Assembly (NCBI RefSeq): GCF_001424665.1
Contig: NZ_LMQS01000001.1
Span: forward strand, 621,225 to 685,224
Origin: Methylophilus sp. Leaf416
GTDB lineage: Bacteria > Pseudomonadota > Gammaproteobacteria > Burkholderiales > Methylophilaceae
Direction: 5' to 3'
Length of the DNA: 64,000 nucleotides
Shown piece after piece: positions 33,412 to 41,084 of the stretch. Every line of letters starts with the position of its first letter. Within the stretch, counting starts at the first letter, position 1. Below the pieces are notes generated by a model. That model saw nothing but the letters and a program-made list of their open reading frames with translations, did no database searches and was not told the DNA's origin. The translations under genes and the position numbers were made by a program.

Positions 33412-34047
33412 ATGCGTCTTTTAACTTACTTAATATTGATAGCTTTATTGACCGGTTGTGGCGAGGTTTCATATAAGCGCGGAGGTTCGCAACAGGATAT
33501 AGACAGGGCGCACCAAGCCTGCCGCGGCAGCGGCGATCAACTGAGCGCCTGCCTGGCAGAACAAGGCTGGCAAAAACCAAAAGTTGACGCGATGGATCCG
33601 CTGTTTGCGACCATAGAAACCCATGACAACCACCAGGAAGTCATCAGCAAGCCGAGTCCGTTTATTGAGATCACTCCGGATAAAAAGGAAAAACCAGTCG
33701 TACCTGCTGTTGCGAAAACACCACAGAATAGTGCTACGACGTTAACCAAGCCTACAGAGATAGCTGCACCTACCGCCGCTGCAACGACAACCAGCACGAC
33801 CGCTGAAGAGAAAACAGACAAGGCCGCCAGCCACTCAACAGTAAATGACGGCCCCGATGTGGAATACGCGATTAACTCCTGGTGGAAAATGGGGGCATTT
33901 CCAGACAAGCTGAAACAGGATCAAGTCTCCTGCGAGAAGAAACTGGGGCCAGATTATTTACCCAACTACAAAACCCAGACGTTCAAACGCGCCTTTGTAG
34001 TATGTATGCATGATTTGGGATGGATGGCGATCAGGAATATTAAGTAA
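33412..34047 (+). CDS. Putative lipoprotein of unknown function
   Basis: I recognise no family. It has 211 residues from the ATG at 33412. The signal sequence MRLLTYLILIALLTGCG has a good lipobox (LLTGC), so it should be lipid-anchored at Cys16. It has an N-terminal helical part with two cysteines (HQACRGSGDQLSACLAEQGW), a long Thr/Ala/Lys/Pro linker (about 90-140) and a folded C-terminal part (INSWWKMGAF...CEKKLGPDYLPNYKTQTFKRAFVVCMHDLGWMAI) with a second Cys pair. Both cysteine pairs end in a similar x-C-x-x-x-x-GW pattern, suggesting two copies of a small disulfide motif. It is divergent from fmdC. Confidence 0.6.
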   Translation: MRLLTYLILIALLTGCGEVSYKRGGSQQDIDRAHQACRGSGDQLSACLAEQGWQKPKVDAMDPLFATIETHDNHQEVISKPSPFIEITPDKKEKPVVPAVAKTPQNSATTLTKPTEIAAPTAAATTTSTTAEEKTDKAASHSTVNDGPDVEYAINSWWKMGAFPDKLKQDQVSCEKKLGPDYLPNYKTQTFKRAFVVCMHDLGWMAIRNIK

Positions 34048-34069
34048 GGTATCGCTTATTAAATTACAC

Positions 34070-34097
34070 GCAGGAAAATTGCACTTCATTTTCCTGC
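34070..34097 (+). terminator. Terminator-like hairpin
   Basis: GCAGGAAAAT and ATTTTCCTGC pair as perfect 10-bp arms 22 bp after the lipoprotein stop. The T-run is weak (ATCCTTTAA), so efficiency is uncertain. Confidence 0.6.
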
Positions 34098-34260
34098 ATC
34101 CTTTAAGCTATCACTTTAATAAACATCTTTTCTGCTTATCTGCCACTCTCACTAGGATAAATTCCTATCCAGCTGTCAGCGCATTCTGACGAAGCTATCA
34201 GATTTATGAGACTACTTTCCTTTTGTACAGATTTTTAAAATGCCCACCATACATTTATTT

Positions 34261-34282
34261 CATGCTTAATCTAATAAGCATG
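34261..34282 (+). promoter_or_regulatory. Leader dyad before the His-rich protein gene
   Basis: CATGCTTA-atctaa-TAAGCATG has perfect 8-bp arms. It ends 20 bases before the ATG, just ahead of the GAGAGGAAA ribosome site, so it could be an operator or an mRNA hairpin that modulates initiation. Confidence 0.45.
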
Positions 34283-34302
34283 TTTATCTGAGAGGAAATA
34301 CC

Positions 34303-34776
34303 ATGATTAAAAATGTAGCGATGGGTATAGTATTTTTAACAACTTCAGCGCTAGCCTATGCAGATGGCGTCGCTGTCAGTATTGGTCAACCGGGATTTTA
34401 TGGTCAGATCGTTTTAGGTGACCCCTACCCGGCCCCACAAGTCGTCTATGCGCAACCGGTGATTATCCAACCACCACCTGTAGCTGTTGTCCAACCCCCT
34501 ATGTATTTGCGTGTCCCGCCTGGCCAGATGAAAAAATGGTCACGCTATTGTGGTCACTACGGCGCATGTGGCAGACAAGTATATTTTGTCCAGGACTCCT
34601 GGTACCAAAACGTATATGCGCCACGCTATGTGTCTTATGCACATGATCATGGTGATTACAGGGGTAGAGACGACCACGGACATGACCATTATGACCACAA
34701 AGGTCACGGCCCCAAGCATGGTGATCGTGGCCCTGGTCCTGGTAAAGGACGCGGTCATGGCAAAGGCAAAGACTAG
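34303..34776 (+). CDS. Exported His/Gly-rich protein
   Basis: No named function. It is a 157-residue exported protein with signal peptide MIKNVAMGIVFLTTSALAYADG. Residues 40-70 are rich in Pro, Val and Gln (PQVVYAQPVIIQPPPVAVVQPP). Next is a conserved-looking YCGHYGACGRQVYFVQDSWY with two cysteines. The tail from about residue 110 is a run of Asp, His, Gly and Lys (DHGHDHYDHKGHG), a likely metal-binding region. Similar proteins in proteobacteria are annotated only as hypothetical. A good GAGAGGAAA ribosome site precedes the ATG. Confidence 0.65.
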   Translation: MIKNVAMGIVFLTTSALAYADGVAVSIGQPGFYGQIVLGDPYPAPQVVYAQPVIIQPPPVAVVQPPMYLRVPPGQMKKWSRYCGHYGACGRQVYFVQDSWYQNVYAPRYVSYAHDHGDYRGRDDHGHDHYDHKGHGPKHGDRGPGPGKGRGHGKGKD

Positions 34777-34899
34777 GCTTTTTTCCGTAATTCTTACAAA
34801 GTCATCAGCCATCTCCTGATAAACCTTATTGGCACTCACATTTATGATTTTGATTCGATGAAGAAAAAATAAATGATGAATGTTAAGGAGATTGGAAGT

Positions 34900-35229
34900 A
34901 TGAATAATTCCCCAAAAAATCTGGTAGAAGAAATTATTGATAACGTTGTTACCCCAGACGCAAGTAATGAAAGTTTACTGTCGCAGGAAAGAAACTTGAA
35001 TATAAACCAGATTCTTCCGGAAATGCCGGTCGTCTGTTCGCAAGGTGGTCAGTTTGCAACAGTGGATCACCTTGAAGGCACTGACTGCATCAAGTTGAAT
35101 AAAGATAGTAACGGTCAGCATCACTATATTCCGACCAGTTGGGTAATCAGTACTGAAAATGGCGAAGTTGTCGTTGATCGCCCTGGCGATGAAGCAATGA
35201 AAAATTGGTCGCTAACACCAATTCATTGA
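34900..35229 (+). CDS. DUF2171-family small protein
   Basis: Cytoplasmic 109-residue protein. The C-terminal 70 residues match the DUF2171 pattern: MPVVCSQGGQFATVDHLEGTDCIKL, then GQHHYIPTSWVI, and a GDEAMKNW ending. The N-terminal 40 residues are acidic and probably disordered. The start at 34900 has AGGAG nine bases upstream; the earlier ATG at 34873 does not. DUF2171 proteins are small beta proteins often induced by stress. The function is unknown. Confidence 0.7.
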   Translation: MNNSPKNLVEEIIDNVVTPDASNESLLSQERNLNINQILPEMPVVCSQGGQFATVDHLEGTDCIKLNKDSNGQHHYIPTSWVISTENGEVVVDRPGDEAMKNWSLTPIH

Positions 35230-35261
35230 TGCATTCTCTGCTATTCAATGAGTATTATTTT

Positions 35262-35295
35262 AAACAGACTCAAGGTTAACTCTTTGAGTCTGTTT
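35262..35295. terminator. Bidirectional terminator-like hairpin
   Basis: AAACAGACTCAA (35262-35273) and TTGAGTCTGTTT (35284-35295) are perfect 12-bp arms between convergent genes (DUF2171 on plus, TPR protein on minus). The AT-rich outer ends would give short U-runs in either direction. Confidence 0.75.
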
Positions 35296-35367
35296 GATAA
35301 TTAAGCGTCGATATCTCGCTGAAATTTTATTATCCATTCGACAAACAATTAGGCTGGTCACTTTAAG

Positions 35368-36015
35368 TCAGACTTTACTCTTGGCTAACTTCAACCCTGC
35401 TTCAACTTCAGCTCTGCGGCCGGCATCAGCGTCTTCGCGTCCAATCCTTGGTGCGGCAACCAATGCTTTTTCATAATACGGAATGGCTTGCTTATATTCA
35501 CCTTGTTCACTCAGAAAATCCGCATAAAAAAAGTTGGGATCTATGCCAGCTGGATTTATCTGTAATGCCTTTTCAAGATAAGCTTTAGCTTTTTTCTTGT
35601 CGCCGAATCCGATTGGCCAGCCTGGTACCTTGTAATATAGTGAACCTAAACTGGTATACGCTGATCCTTGGAGCGCATTTGGATTAGACTTTTCGGCTGC
35701 AAGCAGCAAGTCACGTGCCTTTTCGGCAAGTTTAAGTGCCCCAAGCCCACCTTTCGCTTTAGCATAACCAGCATTGGCAATGCCCTCCCAGATCAGGGCT
35801 TCCGGGGCATTAGCATTTCTCTCAGTGATCAGGTGCGCTTCTTCGGACAGACTTTTGAACGCAGACTCCTGTGCATCTTTAGGGGTACTGTAATTGGCCT
35901 TCGCCCATTCGTGCTGCAAACTGGCAATACTTCCATCAAGTTTTTCATCGGCCATGACTAAGCCGGAAAATAAACTGAGTAAGAGAACGGAAATACCTAG
36001 CCGATAATGTTTCAT
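35368..36015 (-). CDS. Exported TPR-repeat protein
   Basis: Exported helical-repeat protein, 215 residues. The signal peptide is MKHYRLGISVLLLSLFSGLVMADE. Degenerate TPR units follow, clearest at EALIWEGIANAGYAK, AYTSLGSLYYKVPGWPIGFGDKKKAKAYLEKALQINP and FFYADFLSEQGEYKQAIPYYEKALVAAP. It probably acts as a protein-protein scaffold in the periplasm. It is the last gene of the minus-strand SDR/oxidase cluster, 18 bp after the SDR, so it may be cotranscribed. A role in that pathway is unproven. Confidence 0.75.
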   Translation of the reverse strand: MKHYRLGISVLLLSLFSGLVMADEKLDGSIASLQHEWAKANYSTPKDAQESAFKSLSEEAHLITERNANAPEALIWEGIANAGYAKAKGGLGALKLAEKARDLLLAAEKSNPNALQGSAYTSLGSLYYKVPGWPIGFGDKKKAKAYLEKALQINPAGIDPNFFYADFLSEQGEYKQAIPYYEKALVAAPRIGREDADAGRRAEVEAGLKLAKSKV

Positions 36016-36033
36016 GAGAATGCTCCTTAAAAG

Positions 36034-36825
36034 TTATAAAAAATGACTTGCAATGGCTGTATCTTTTTTAATACCACTGCTGACTAATTTTGGACACACG
36101 CCATTTAGCCAGGCAAAGAATGACTGTGGCTGCCCTATAAACACTTCTTGTTGATTTTTTTCAAGGCCGCGAACAATACGGTTGGCAACCACTACCGGCT
36201 CATCCATTTCACTGTTAGTCTTCTCCCACATGGCAACAGTATTGGCATCGTTCATCGCTGTGTTAATCCCTCTGGGTGCAATATAAGTGACGCCAATATT
36301 GGTACCTAATAGCTCACGGCGTAAGGATTGAGAAAATCCATGAATAGCGAACTTGCTGGCGCAGTAGGTTGCAAAATGAGGAAAACCCAAAGAGCCAAAT
36401 ATTGAGCCGACAAATACTAAATGGCCTGTACCCCTCAGCAGGAATTCTGCAAGCATTGCGTTAGTAAGCTGAATCGGTATGGTTACATTTGTTTCTATCA
36501 TTTGCTCGATGCGCTCTGGAGTCTGCTGTTCAAATTTAATGAAATCCATGACACCTGCGTTATTGATTAAAATATCGACCCCGCCCATATATCGCCTGGC
36601 AGCTTTTGAAACGTGAGAAATTGCTCCCGTTTCACTGAGATCAATCCCAATAGTGTGCGCACTTTTGCCAATCTGAAATAACGAATTTTTCAGTTGTAGC
36701 AATTTGGCCTCATCACGGCCAACCAAGGTGAGTTCAGCGTCTCTTCTGGCAAGTGCGATTGCAAGCTCTTGGCCTAACCCGCCTGTTGCACCAGTCAGGA
36801 GAATTCGTTTTTCTTTGAGGTCCAT
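36034..36825 (-). CDS. SDR oxidoreductase in the acyl-ligase/oxidase cluster
   Basis: Classical SDR of 263 residues from the ATG at 36825 (MDLKEKRILLTGATGGLGQEL). The long upstream extension is just the preceding gene in another frame. Dinucleotide loop GATGGLG, NNAG motif, catalytic serine (VFVGSIFGSLG) and YCASK are intact. The C-terminus (LNGVCPKLVSSGIKKDTAIASHF) extends past the core and may be amphipathic, as in membrane-associated lipid SDRs. The start abuts the stop of the oxidase-like gene with one base between them, indicating tight coupling. It probably reduces or oxidises a fatty aldehyde, ketone or alcohol intermediate. Confidence 0.85.
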   Translation of the reverse strand: MDLKEKRILLTGATGGLGQELAIALARRDAELTLVGRDEAKLLQLKNSLFQIGKSAHTIGIDLSETGAISHVSKAARRYMGGVDILINNAGVMDFIKFEQQTPERIEQMIETNVTIPIQLTNAMLAEFLLRGTGHLVFVGSIFGSLGFPHFATYCASKFAIHGFSQSLRRELLGTNIGVTYIAPRGINTAMNDANTVAMWEKTNSEMDEPVVVANRIVRGLEKNQQEVFIGQPQSFFAWLNGVCPKLVSSGIKKDTAIASHFL

Positions 36826-36826
36826 A

Positions 36827-37492
36827 TCAAGCCTTCCCAATGAACTGCTCACCCAAATCCCGAAAGATATCGGCATACAATTTGTAAAATACCTTGGCAG
36901 CATGCACCAATAACTGCTGATCTTTCTCATCAGAGATTTTGTTAACAATCTCCTCATAGAATTGCGTGTGCTCGACATCAAGAGCGCCATGAGAAGCCAG
37001 ATAACTAAAGCAGTTGGCTGGCAGATTCAGGCTTTGAGAAATTGCTTTTGCTGCATGGCTCGCCACTGCTGTACTCGTCCCTTCAAGTACTAATACCATG
37101 CCAAAAAAGCCGATTGGATTGACACGGTTAACCATATCATATGCGTATGAAACCATCAGTTCAGTGGCCAGGCCTGGCTTGCCATGGCGTACTTTTTCTT
37201 TATCAAATCCGCAGGCTTCAATATCGTTCAGCACCCACTCCTGATGACCCATTTCTTCTTCGATATATTCACCAGTCGCCACCCGTAACCACTCGTATCG
37301 CTCCTCTAAACGTCCGCCTGTGGACATCAGTAATGGAATGGTATGTTTAACATGATGGTAAGCCTGGGTGAGGAATGCCACATAGGCTTCCAGACTCAAC
37401 TCACCTGCAGCACCGAGTGTAATTAGCGGCAGACTTAACAGTGCTTTTCTGTCCGGTTCTGTTGCTTGCAAAAGCTGTTCGTAAAAGGTCAT
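36827..37492 (-). CDS. Haem-oxygenase-like (TenA/PqqC fold) putative metal oxidase
   Basis: Protein of 221 residues with the all-helical TenA/PqqC/UndA fold; such proteins are often annotated as iron-containing redox enzymes. Candidate metal ligands are placed as in haem-oxygenase-like diiron oxidases: H47/H50 (HHVKH), E79/E80 with H83 (EEEMGHQEW), E137 (VLEGTS), D172 and H175 (LDVEH). No TenA thiaminase cysteine pattern is apparent, and no thiamine or PQQ genes are nearby. It overlaps the AMP-ligase gene by 4 bp (ATGA). An oxidative step on an activated acid or its product is the best inference. Confidence 0.78.
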   Translation of the reverse strand: MTFYEQLLQATEPDRKALLSLPLITLGAAGELSLEAYVAFLTQAYHHVKHTIPLLMSTGGRLEERYEWLRVATGEYIEEEMGHQEWVLNDIEACGFDKEKVRHGKPGLATELMVSYAYDMVNRVNPIGFFGMVLVLEGTSTAVASHAAKAISQSLNLPANCFSYLASHGALDVEHTQFYEEIVNKISDEKDQQLLVHAAKVFYKLYADIFRDLGEQFIGKA

Positions 37493-38982
37493 GCCAATTC
37501 CTTGTATAAGTGATCAATCGCTGCCTGGTGTACTTGATAAATTGCCTGTCGTTTCAGTCTGCCATTCAGGGTTAACTGTTGATTGGCACTACTAAATGGG
37601 CTGACCGGCACCCACTGTTTGATACGGGCGTAATCTGGCAACTGTTGATTAATTTCCGCGATTGATTCGGAAATCAATTTCTCGGATATGCCTGGTTTAC
37701 ATACGATGAGTGCAATATTCCATGGCTGCGCTTCTCCATAAACACACGCTTGGGCAATGTACGGAGAATTCAATAAGGCGCATTCAAGCCATTCGGGTGA
37801 AACGTTTCGACCAAACGATGTGATGAACATGTTCTTTTTGCGACCTTTGATATATACATATCCCTGCGCATCCACGGTACCTATGTCACCAGTGGCTAAC
37901 CACTCATGGCGAGCAACTTCCGCTTGTCCGGTATACCCTAGGAAATGCGTACCTTTCACCAATATCTCACCATCATCGGCCAGCTTGATTTCCAGATGTT
38001 GCAAAGGTTTACCAACACTGCCGACTTGATTTTCGGACATGGTATTTAAAGCAACCACTGAGGCACATTCAGATAGCCCATAACCCTGAAAGACTGGCAC
38101 TCCAAGCTTATTGGCTCTGGACAGCAATTGGCTCGCCACAGCTGCACCACCCACTGCAAGAAAGCGCAAATTGGGCAGAGGCAAGGCCCCGGACTCAATC
38201 ACACTGACCAGTGCATTGAGTAGCTCTGGAATGAAAATAGCGGTGTTGGCTTGCGTGTCCGATAGTGCATAATGCAATTGCTGAGCATCTAATTGACTGC
38301 CATTTAATCCCACTTCCTGGCTGGAGAGTAAATGCACCTTTGCGCCTGCAAGCAGGGCTGCATAAACACCCGCTACATTTTCCAAAAGTGTAGCTAGTGG
38401 CAATACGCATAAATGATTCGCTTCACCAGTGATCCCGGTTGCGTGAATCACAGACTCAGCTACATTCAACATGCTTTCTACACTTAAGCACACGCCCTTC
38501 GGGGTTCCGGTGGTGCCAGAGGTATAGGTAATTTTTACAGTTCCTTTTGGTAAACGCTTTGGAGGAACACTTAACTCGATTTGCATGACGCGTTTACCTG
38601 CAATCAGTAACGTCATTTTTCTCTTGATTAAGCTTGCAAAAATTCCACTGAATCGTTCAGGCTGGTCTGTAATCAATGTCCCGACACCGGCATCCAAAAC
38701 CGCATGGAAGATTTGCGTGTCAGTGAAGAAAAATGGAAGAGGCACTAACGGAATTTCACAACCTAATACAGCGATGTCCAATACAACCCATGCCGGATGA
38801 TTGGAAATTGCAAAAGCAATCGGCTGACAACTACTATCCAGAGCTAACTCGCGTCTCAGTTGATCAACTCCGAGCTGCAAATGCGCATAGGTAAGTGCTG
38901 TGCTGCTACCCTGCAATGCAACGGAATGAGGGCTTAGTAAGGCATGTTTCGCTAAAGCTTGTTCAAAAGTAGCGTATTGCAT
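37489..38982 (-). CDS. AMP-binding acyl-CoA ligase family enzyme
   Basis: Adenylate-forming enzyme, 497 residues, that activates a carboxylic acid with ATP. P-loop ITYTSGTTGTPKGVCLS (about residue 150), A5 motif GYGLSECASV, A7 region WLATGDIG, A8 hinge KGRKKNMFITSFGRNVSPEWLE and a C-terminal NGRLKR catalytic lysine are present, so it should be active. It resembles long-chain fatty-acid ligases, but the substrate is unknown. It sits 4 bp after the hemolysin-family gene and overlaps the oxidase gene. Confidence 0.88.
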   Translation of the reverse strand: MQYATFEQALAKHALLSPHSVALQGSSTALTYAHLQLGVDQLRRELALDSSCQPIAFAISNHPAWVVLDIAVLGCEIPLVPLPFFFTDTQIFHAVLDAGVGTLITDQPERFSGIFASLIKRKMTLLIAGKRVMQIELSVPPKRLPKGTVKITYTSGTTGTPKGVCLSVESMLNVAESVIHATGITGEANHLCVLPLATLLENVAGVYAALLAGAKVHLLSSQEVGLNGSQLDAQQLHYALSDTQANTAIFIPELLNALVSVIESGALPLPNLRFLAVGGAAVASQLLSRANKLGVPVFQGYGLSECASVVALNTMSENQVGSVGKPLQHLEIKLADDGEILVKGTHFLGYTGQAEVARHEWLATGDIGTVDAQGYVYIKGRKKNMFITSFGRNVSPEWLECALLNSPYIAQACVYGEAQPWNIALIVCKPGISEKLISESIAEINQQLPDYARIKQWVPVSPFSSANQQLTLNGRLKRQAIYQVHQAAIDHLYKELA

Positions 38983-38986
38983 TTTC

Positions 38987-39628
38987 TTACCTCACAGGCT
39001 GACGAACAACCACGACTTGTGGCTGGTTATCGTAGTAACGCCCCCAGTTGGCTAGTTCACCAGGGGGTAAGCGCATGGGGTCCACTGGTGATAAAGGCAG
39101 TACATCGACGCCACCTTTAATCAATCCATTTTGTAATGTGTGATGAGCAGTCGCCACACAATACTGCACCCCTGCATTGATGCTATGTTGAATTACATGT
39201 GAGATAAGGATGCCGGCGTTTCTGGGATTGGCAACAGCAAGATTGCCGATCTCAGTGATATCTGAACGTTGGATTTTGCAATTCAGGTTTTGCGATATAA
39301 CGTTTTCAATAGGTTCATCCAGATACTGTTCCAGGAATAAAGATGAATCGCTTGCATCGCGCATTCCAAACGCCGCCATCAATTGATGATTCTGATCTCG
39401 TAAAGCGATCAGTTTAGGCATGAAATTTTTTACATGCGCGCCGTATGCAAAATCGAAAACTGCTGCAATGAAGTTTTCGACCTCGATTCGATCCGAATGA
39501 GTTGCATTTATTTCAAACGCGTTAATCTCTTGCAGGGTATATCTTTTGGGTTTTGCAAAGACGCGTAAATCATAGGCTCTTTCAGCATAAAAGGCCTGAG
39601 GAAACACTGGGATCGATGCGCTGAACAT
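38987..39628 (-). CDS. Thermostable-hemolysin family protein
   Basis: Protein of 213 residues that matches the Thermostable hemolysin family (named after a Vibrio protein). Diagnostic stretches are VENFIAAVFDFAYGAHVKNFMPKLIALRD, LFLEQYLDEPIENVI, ITEIGNLAVANPRNAGILI and WGRYYDNQPQVVVV. The arrangement recalls the GNAT or autoinducer-synthase fold, so acyl transfer is a more plausible chemistry than pore formation. No signal peptide is seen. It is the first gene of a tightly packed four- or five-gene operon (ligase 4 bp away), which argues for a biosynthetic role. A 15-bp palindrome lies 134 bp upstream. Confidence 0.82.
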   Translation of the reverse strand: MFSASIPVFPQAFYAERAYDLRVFAKPKRYTLQEINAFEINATHSDRIEVENFIAAVFDFAYGAHVKNFMPKLIALRDQNHQLMAAFGMRDASDSSLFLEQYLDEPIENVISQNLNCKIQRSDITEIGNLAVANPRNAGILISHVIQHSINAGVQYCVATAHHTLQNGLIKGGVDVLPLSPVDPMRLPPGELANWGRYYDNQPQVVVVRQPVR

Positions 39629-40094
39629 ATAGGCTTTCCGTAAGAATACGATCCTAACTGAGCAATCGACATGCCAGTAAAAAAATTACTTTAAAATCAT
39701 TAAGTTAAAGAAATTAAATTGATAATTCATGCAATAAATGCATAGCTGCGAAAGAAAAGCCCTGCAAACTTTGCAGACAATTTATCGCCTAAACTCGCGA
39801 ATTAATTCTTACTTAGATTGAGGGCCGATAACTTCTCTAATAGCATGTATATCCACTCTAGATAAATAAATTGGAACACCATGTTTTTGCATCTATAGAA
39901 AATTTAGATATTTTTACCGGGCTCATATTTTTAAATTTAACTTTTCTTTCCAACTACTCTCTAAATGACGCTATGCCCCGCATTATCAATTGCTCAGTAT
40001 CAATGAAAATGGGGACATTACCTGTTTTAGATTAAATGCTATGGCAACCGCCAACTTGCAAATCATCACAATTTGCCTGAACTTTTCTATCAGG
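39629..40094. other. Intergenic region between divergent operons
   Basis: About 470 bases of very AT-rich DNA, which should contain the promoters of the hemolysin-family operon (minus) and rpoH (plus). I see no gene. The only clear structure is the perfect palindrome CTGCAAACTTTGCAG at 39762-39776. Confidence 0.4.
39762..39776. promoter_or_regulatory. 15-bp palindrome upstream of the hemolysin-family operon
   Basis: CTGCAAA-C-TTTGCAG, perfect arms, 134 bp before the start of the first cluster gene. It resembles a lux-box in having CTG and CAG ends, but the inner spacing is 9 rather than 10, so a LuxR site is not claimed. Confidence 0.35.
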
Positions 40095-40121
40095 CTAGCA
40101 CTCTCACTCTTTGAGTGCTAA
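40095..40121 (+). promoter_or_regulatory. CIRCE operator (HrcA site) upstream of rpoH
   Basis: CTAGCACTC-N9-GAGTGCTAA matches the CIRCE consensus TTAGCACTC-N9-GAGTGCTAA with a single change in the first position. It lies 40-66 bp before the proposed rpoH start, where HrcA binding would repress transcription until heat shock. The hrcA gene is not in this window. Confidence 0.92.
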
Positions 40122-40147
40122 AATTAGTTTAAACCTCTTTATCAAAC

Positions 40148-40153
40148 AAGGAG
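40148..40153 (+). promoter_or_regulatory. Ribosome binding site that selects an ATT start
   Basis: AAGGAG ends seven bases before ATT at 40161-40163. No other start codon lies at a workable distance, and the only conventional in-frame choice is TTG at 40203, 49 bases further on with no ribosome site of its own. Confidence 0.75.
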
Positions 40154-40160
40154 CTTTACC

Positions 40161-41015
40161 ATTAACGCTTTAACTATACCTGTCGTTTCCTCAGCGGACA
40201 GCTTGGATAAATACCTGCAAACCATCAAGCAGTTTCCAATACTCACGCCTGAAGAAGAATACAGCTATGCCAAACGCTTGAAAGAAACCGGCGACCTTGA
40301 GTCCGCACGTGGGCTGATTGTTTCGCATCTTCGCCTGGTTGCCAGTATTGCGCGTGGTTACAGCGGCTATGGCTTACCGCAAGCTGACCTTATTCAGGAA
40401 GGTAACATTGGCTTGATGAAAGCAGTCAAACGCTTTGACCCTGAGCGCGGCGTGCGCCTGGTGTCTTTTGCCATGCACTGGATTAAAGCTGAAATTCATG
40501 AATACATTGTGCGCAACTGGCGCTTGGTGAAAACCGCGACTACTAAAGCACAACGTAAGCTATTCTTTAATCTGCGTAGCATGAAGCAAGGCTTTGAAAC
40601 ATTAAGCCCGGATGATGTAAATCGTATCGCTACCGAACTGAATGTAAAACCTGAAGAAGTCGTTGAAATGGAATATCGCCTGAATGGTCAGGAGATTCCA
40701 CTGGATGCTCAGGTAGATGATGATGGTGAGGAAGCGTACAGCCCGATTGCTTACTTGCAGGATGAAGGTCCTGAGCCGTCAGCTTTACTTGAGACATTGC
40801 AAACAGAGCATATGCAGACTGAAGGCTTAAGTAATGCCATGCAACAGCTGGATGAGCGTAGCCGCCGTGTGTTGCAGGCGCGCTGGTTGACTGAGGGCGA
40901 TGTATCTACTCTGCACGAACTTGCAGCTGAGTTCAATGTGTCTGCGGAACGTATCCGCCAGATTGAGCAAAAGGCGATGCAGAAAATCAAGACTTACATG
41001 CTGGAAAGCAAATAA
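40161..41015 (+). CDS. rpoH: RNA polymerase sigma factor RpoH (sigma-32)
   Basis: Heat-shock sigma factor directing transcription of chaperones and proteases. From ATT at 40161 the protein is 284 residues, identical in length to E. coli RpoH. It begins (I/M)NALTIPVVSSADSLDKYLQTIKQFPIL, as betaproteobacterial RpoH does. Region 2 (LIQEGNIGLMKAVKRFDPERGVRLVSFAMHWIKAEI) and the RpoH-box QRKLFFNLRS are diagnostic. Region 4 ends in SAERIRQIEQKAMQKIK. No ATG or GTG exists in frame between the upstream stop (40125-40127) and the conserved region. A TTG at 40203 would cut 14 conserved residues. Expression is apparently under HrcA through CIRCE. Confidence 0.95.
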   Translation: MNALTIPVVSSADSLDKYLQTIKQFPILTPEEEYSYAKRLKETGDLESARGLIVSHLRLVASIARGYSGYGLPQADLIQEGNIGLMKAVKRFDPERGVRLVSFAMHWIKAEIHEYIVRNWRLVKTATTKAQRKLFFNLRSMKQGFETLSPDDVNRIATELNVKPEEVVEMEYRLNGQEIPLDAQVDDDGEEAYSPIAYLQDEGPEPSALLETLQTEHMQTEGLSNAMQQLDERSRRVLQARWLTEGDVSTLHELAAEFNVSAERIRQIEQKAMQKIKTYMLESK

Positions 41016-41018
41016 TAA

Positions 41019-41046
41019 AAACGGGTGCTTAGGCACCCGTTTTTAT
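41019..41046 (+). terminator. Terminator after rpoH
   Basis: ACGGGTGC-ttag-GCACCCGT followed by TTTTATTT, immediately after the rpoH stop. The A-run on the left also allows it to stop the convergent dynamin-like transcript. Confidence 0.9.
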
Positions 41047-41084
41047 TTGTGTTATTCAACTATTATCTATCTCTAACTAATAAT

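Noticed and set aside
36826-36990. 55-codon N-terminal extension of the cluster SDR
   Set aside because: It lies within the oxidase-like gene; the SDR begins normally at MDLKEKRILLTGATGG.
36827-37492. TenA thiaminase or PqqC
   Set aside because: The fold is shared, but no thiamine or PQQ genes are adjacent and the His/Glu pattern fits a metal oxidase better.
38987-39628. A true haemolysin or toxin
   Set aside because: No secretion signal and it is first in a tight enzyme operon; the family name is historical.
39762-39776. Quorum-sensing lux box
   Set aside because: Inner spacing is 9 rather than 10, and there is no LuxR or LuxI homologue in the window.
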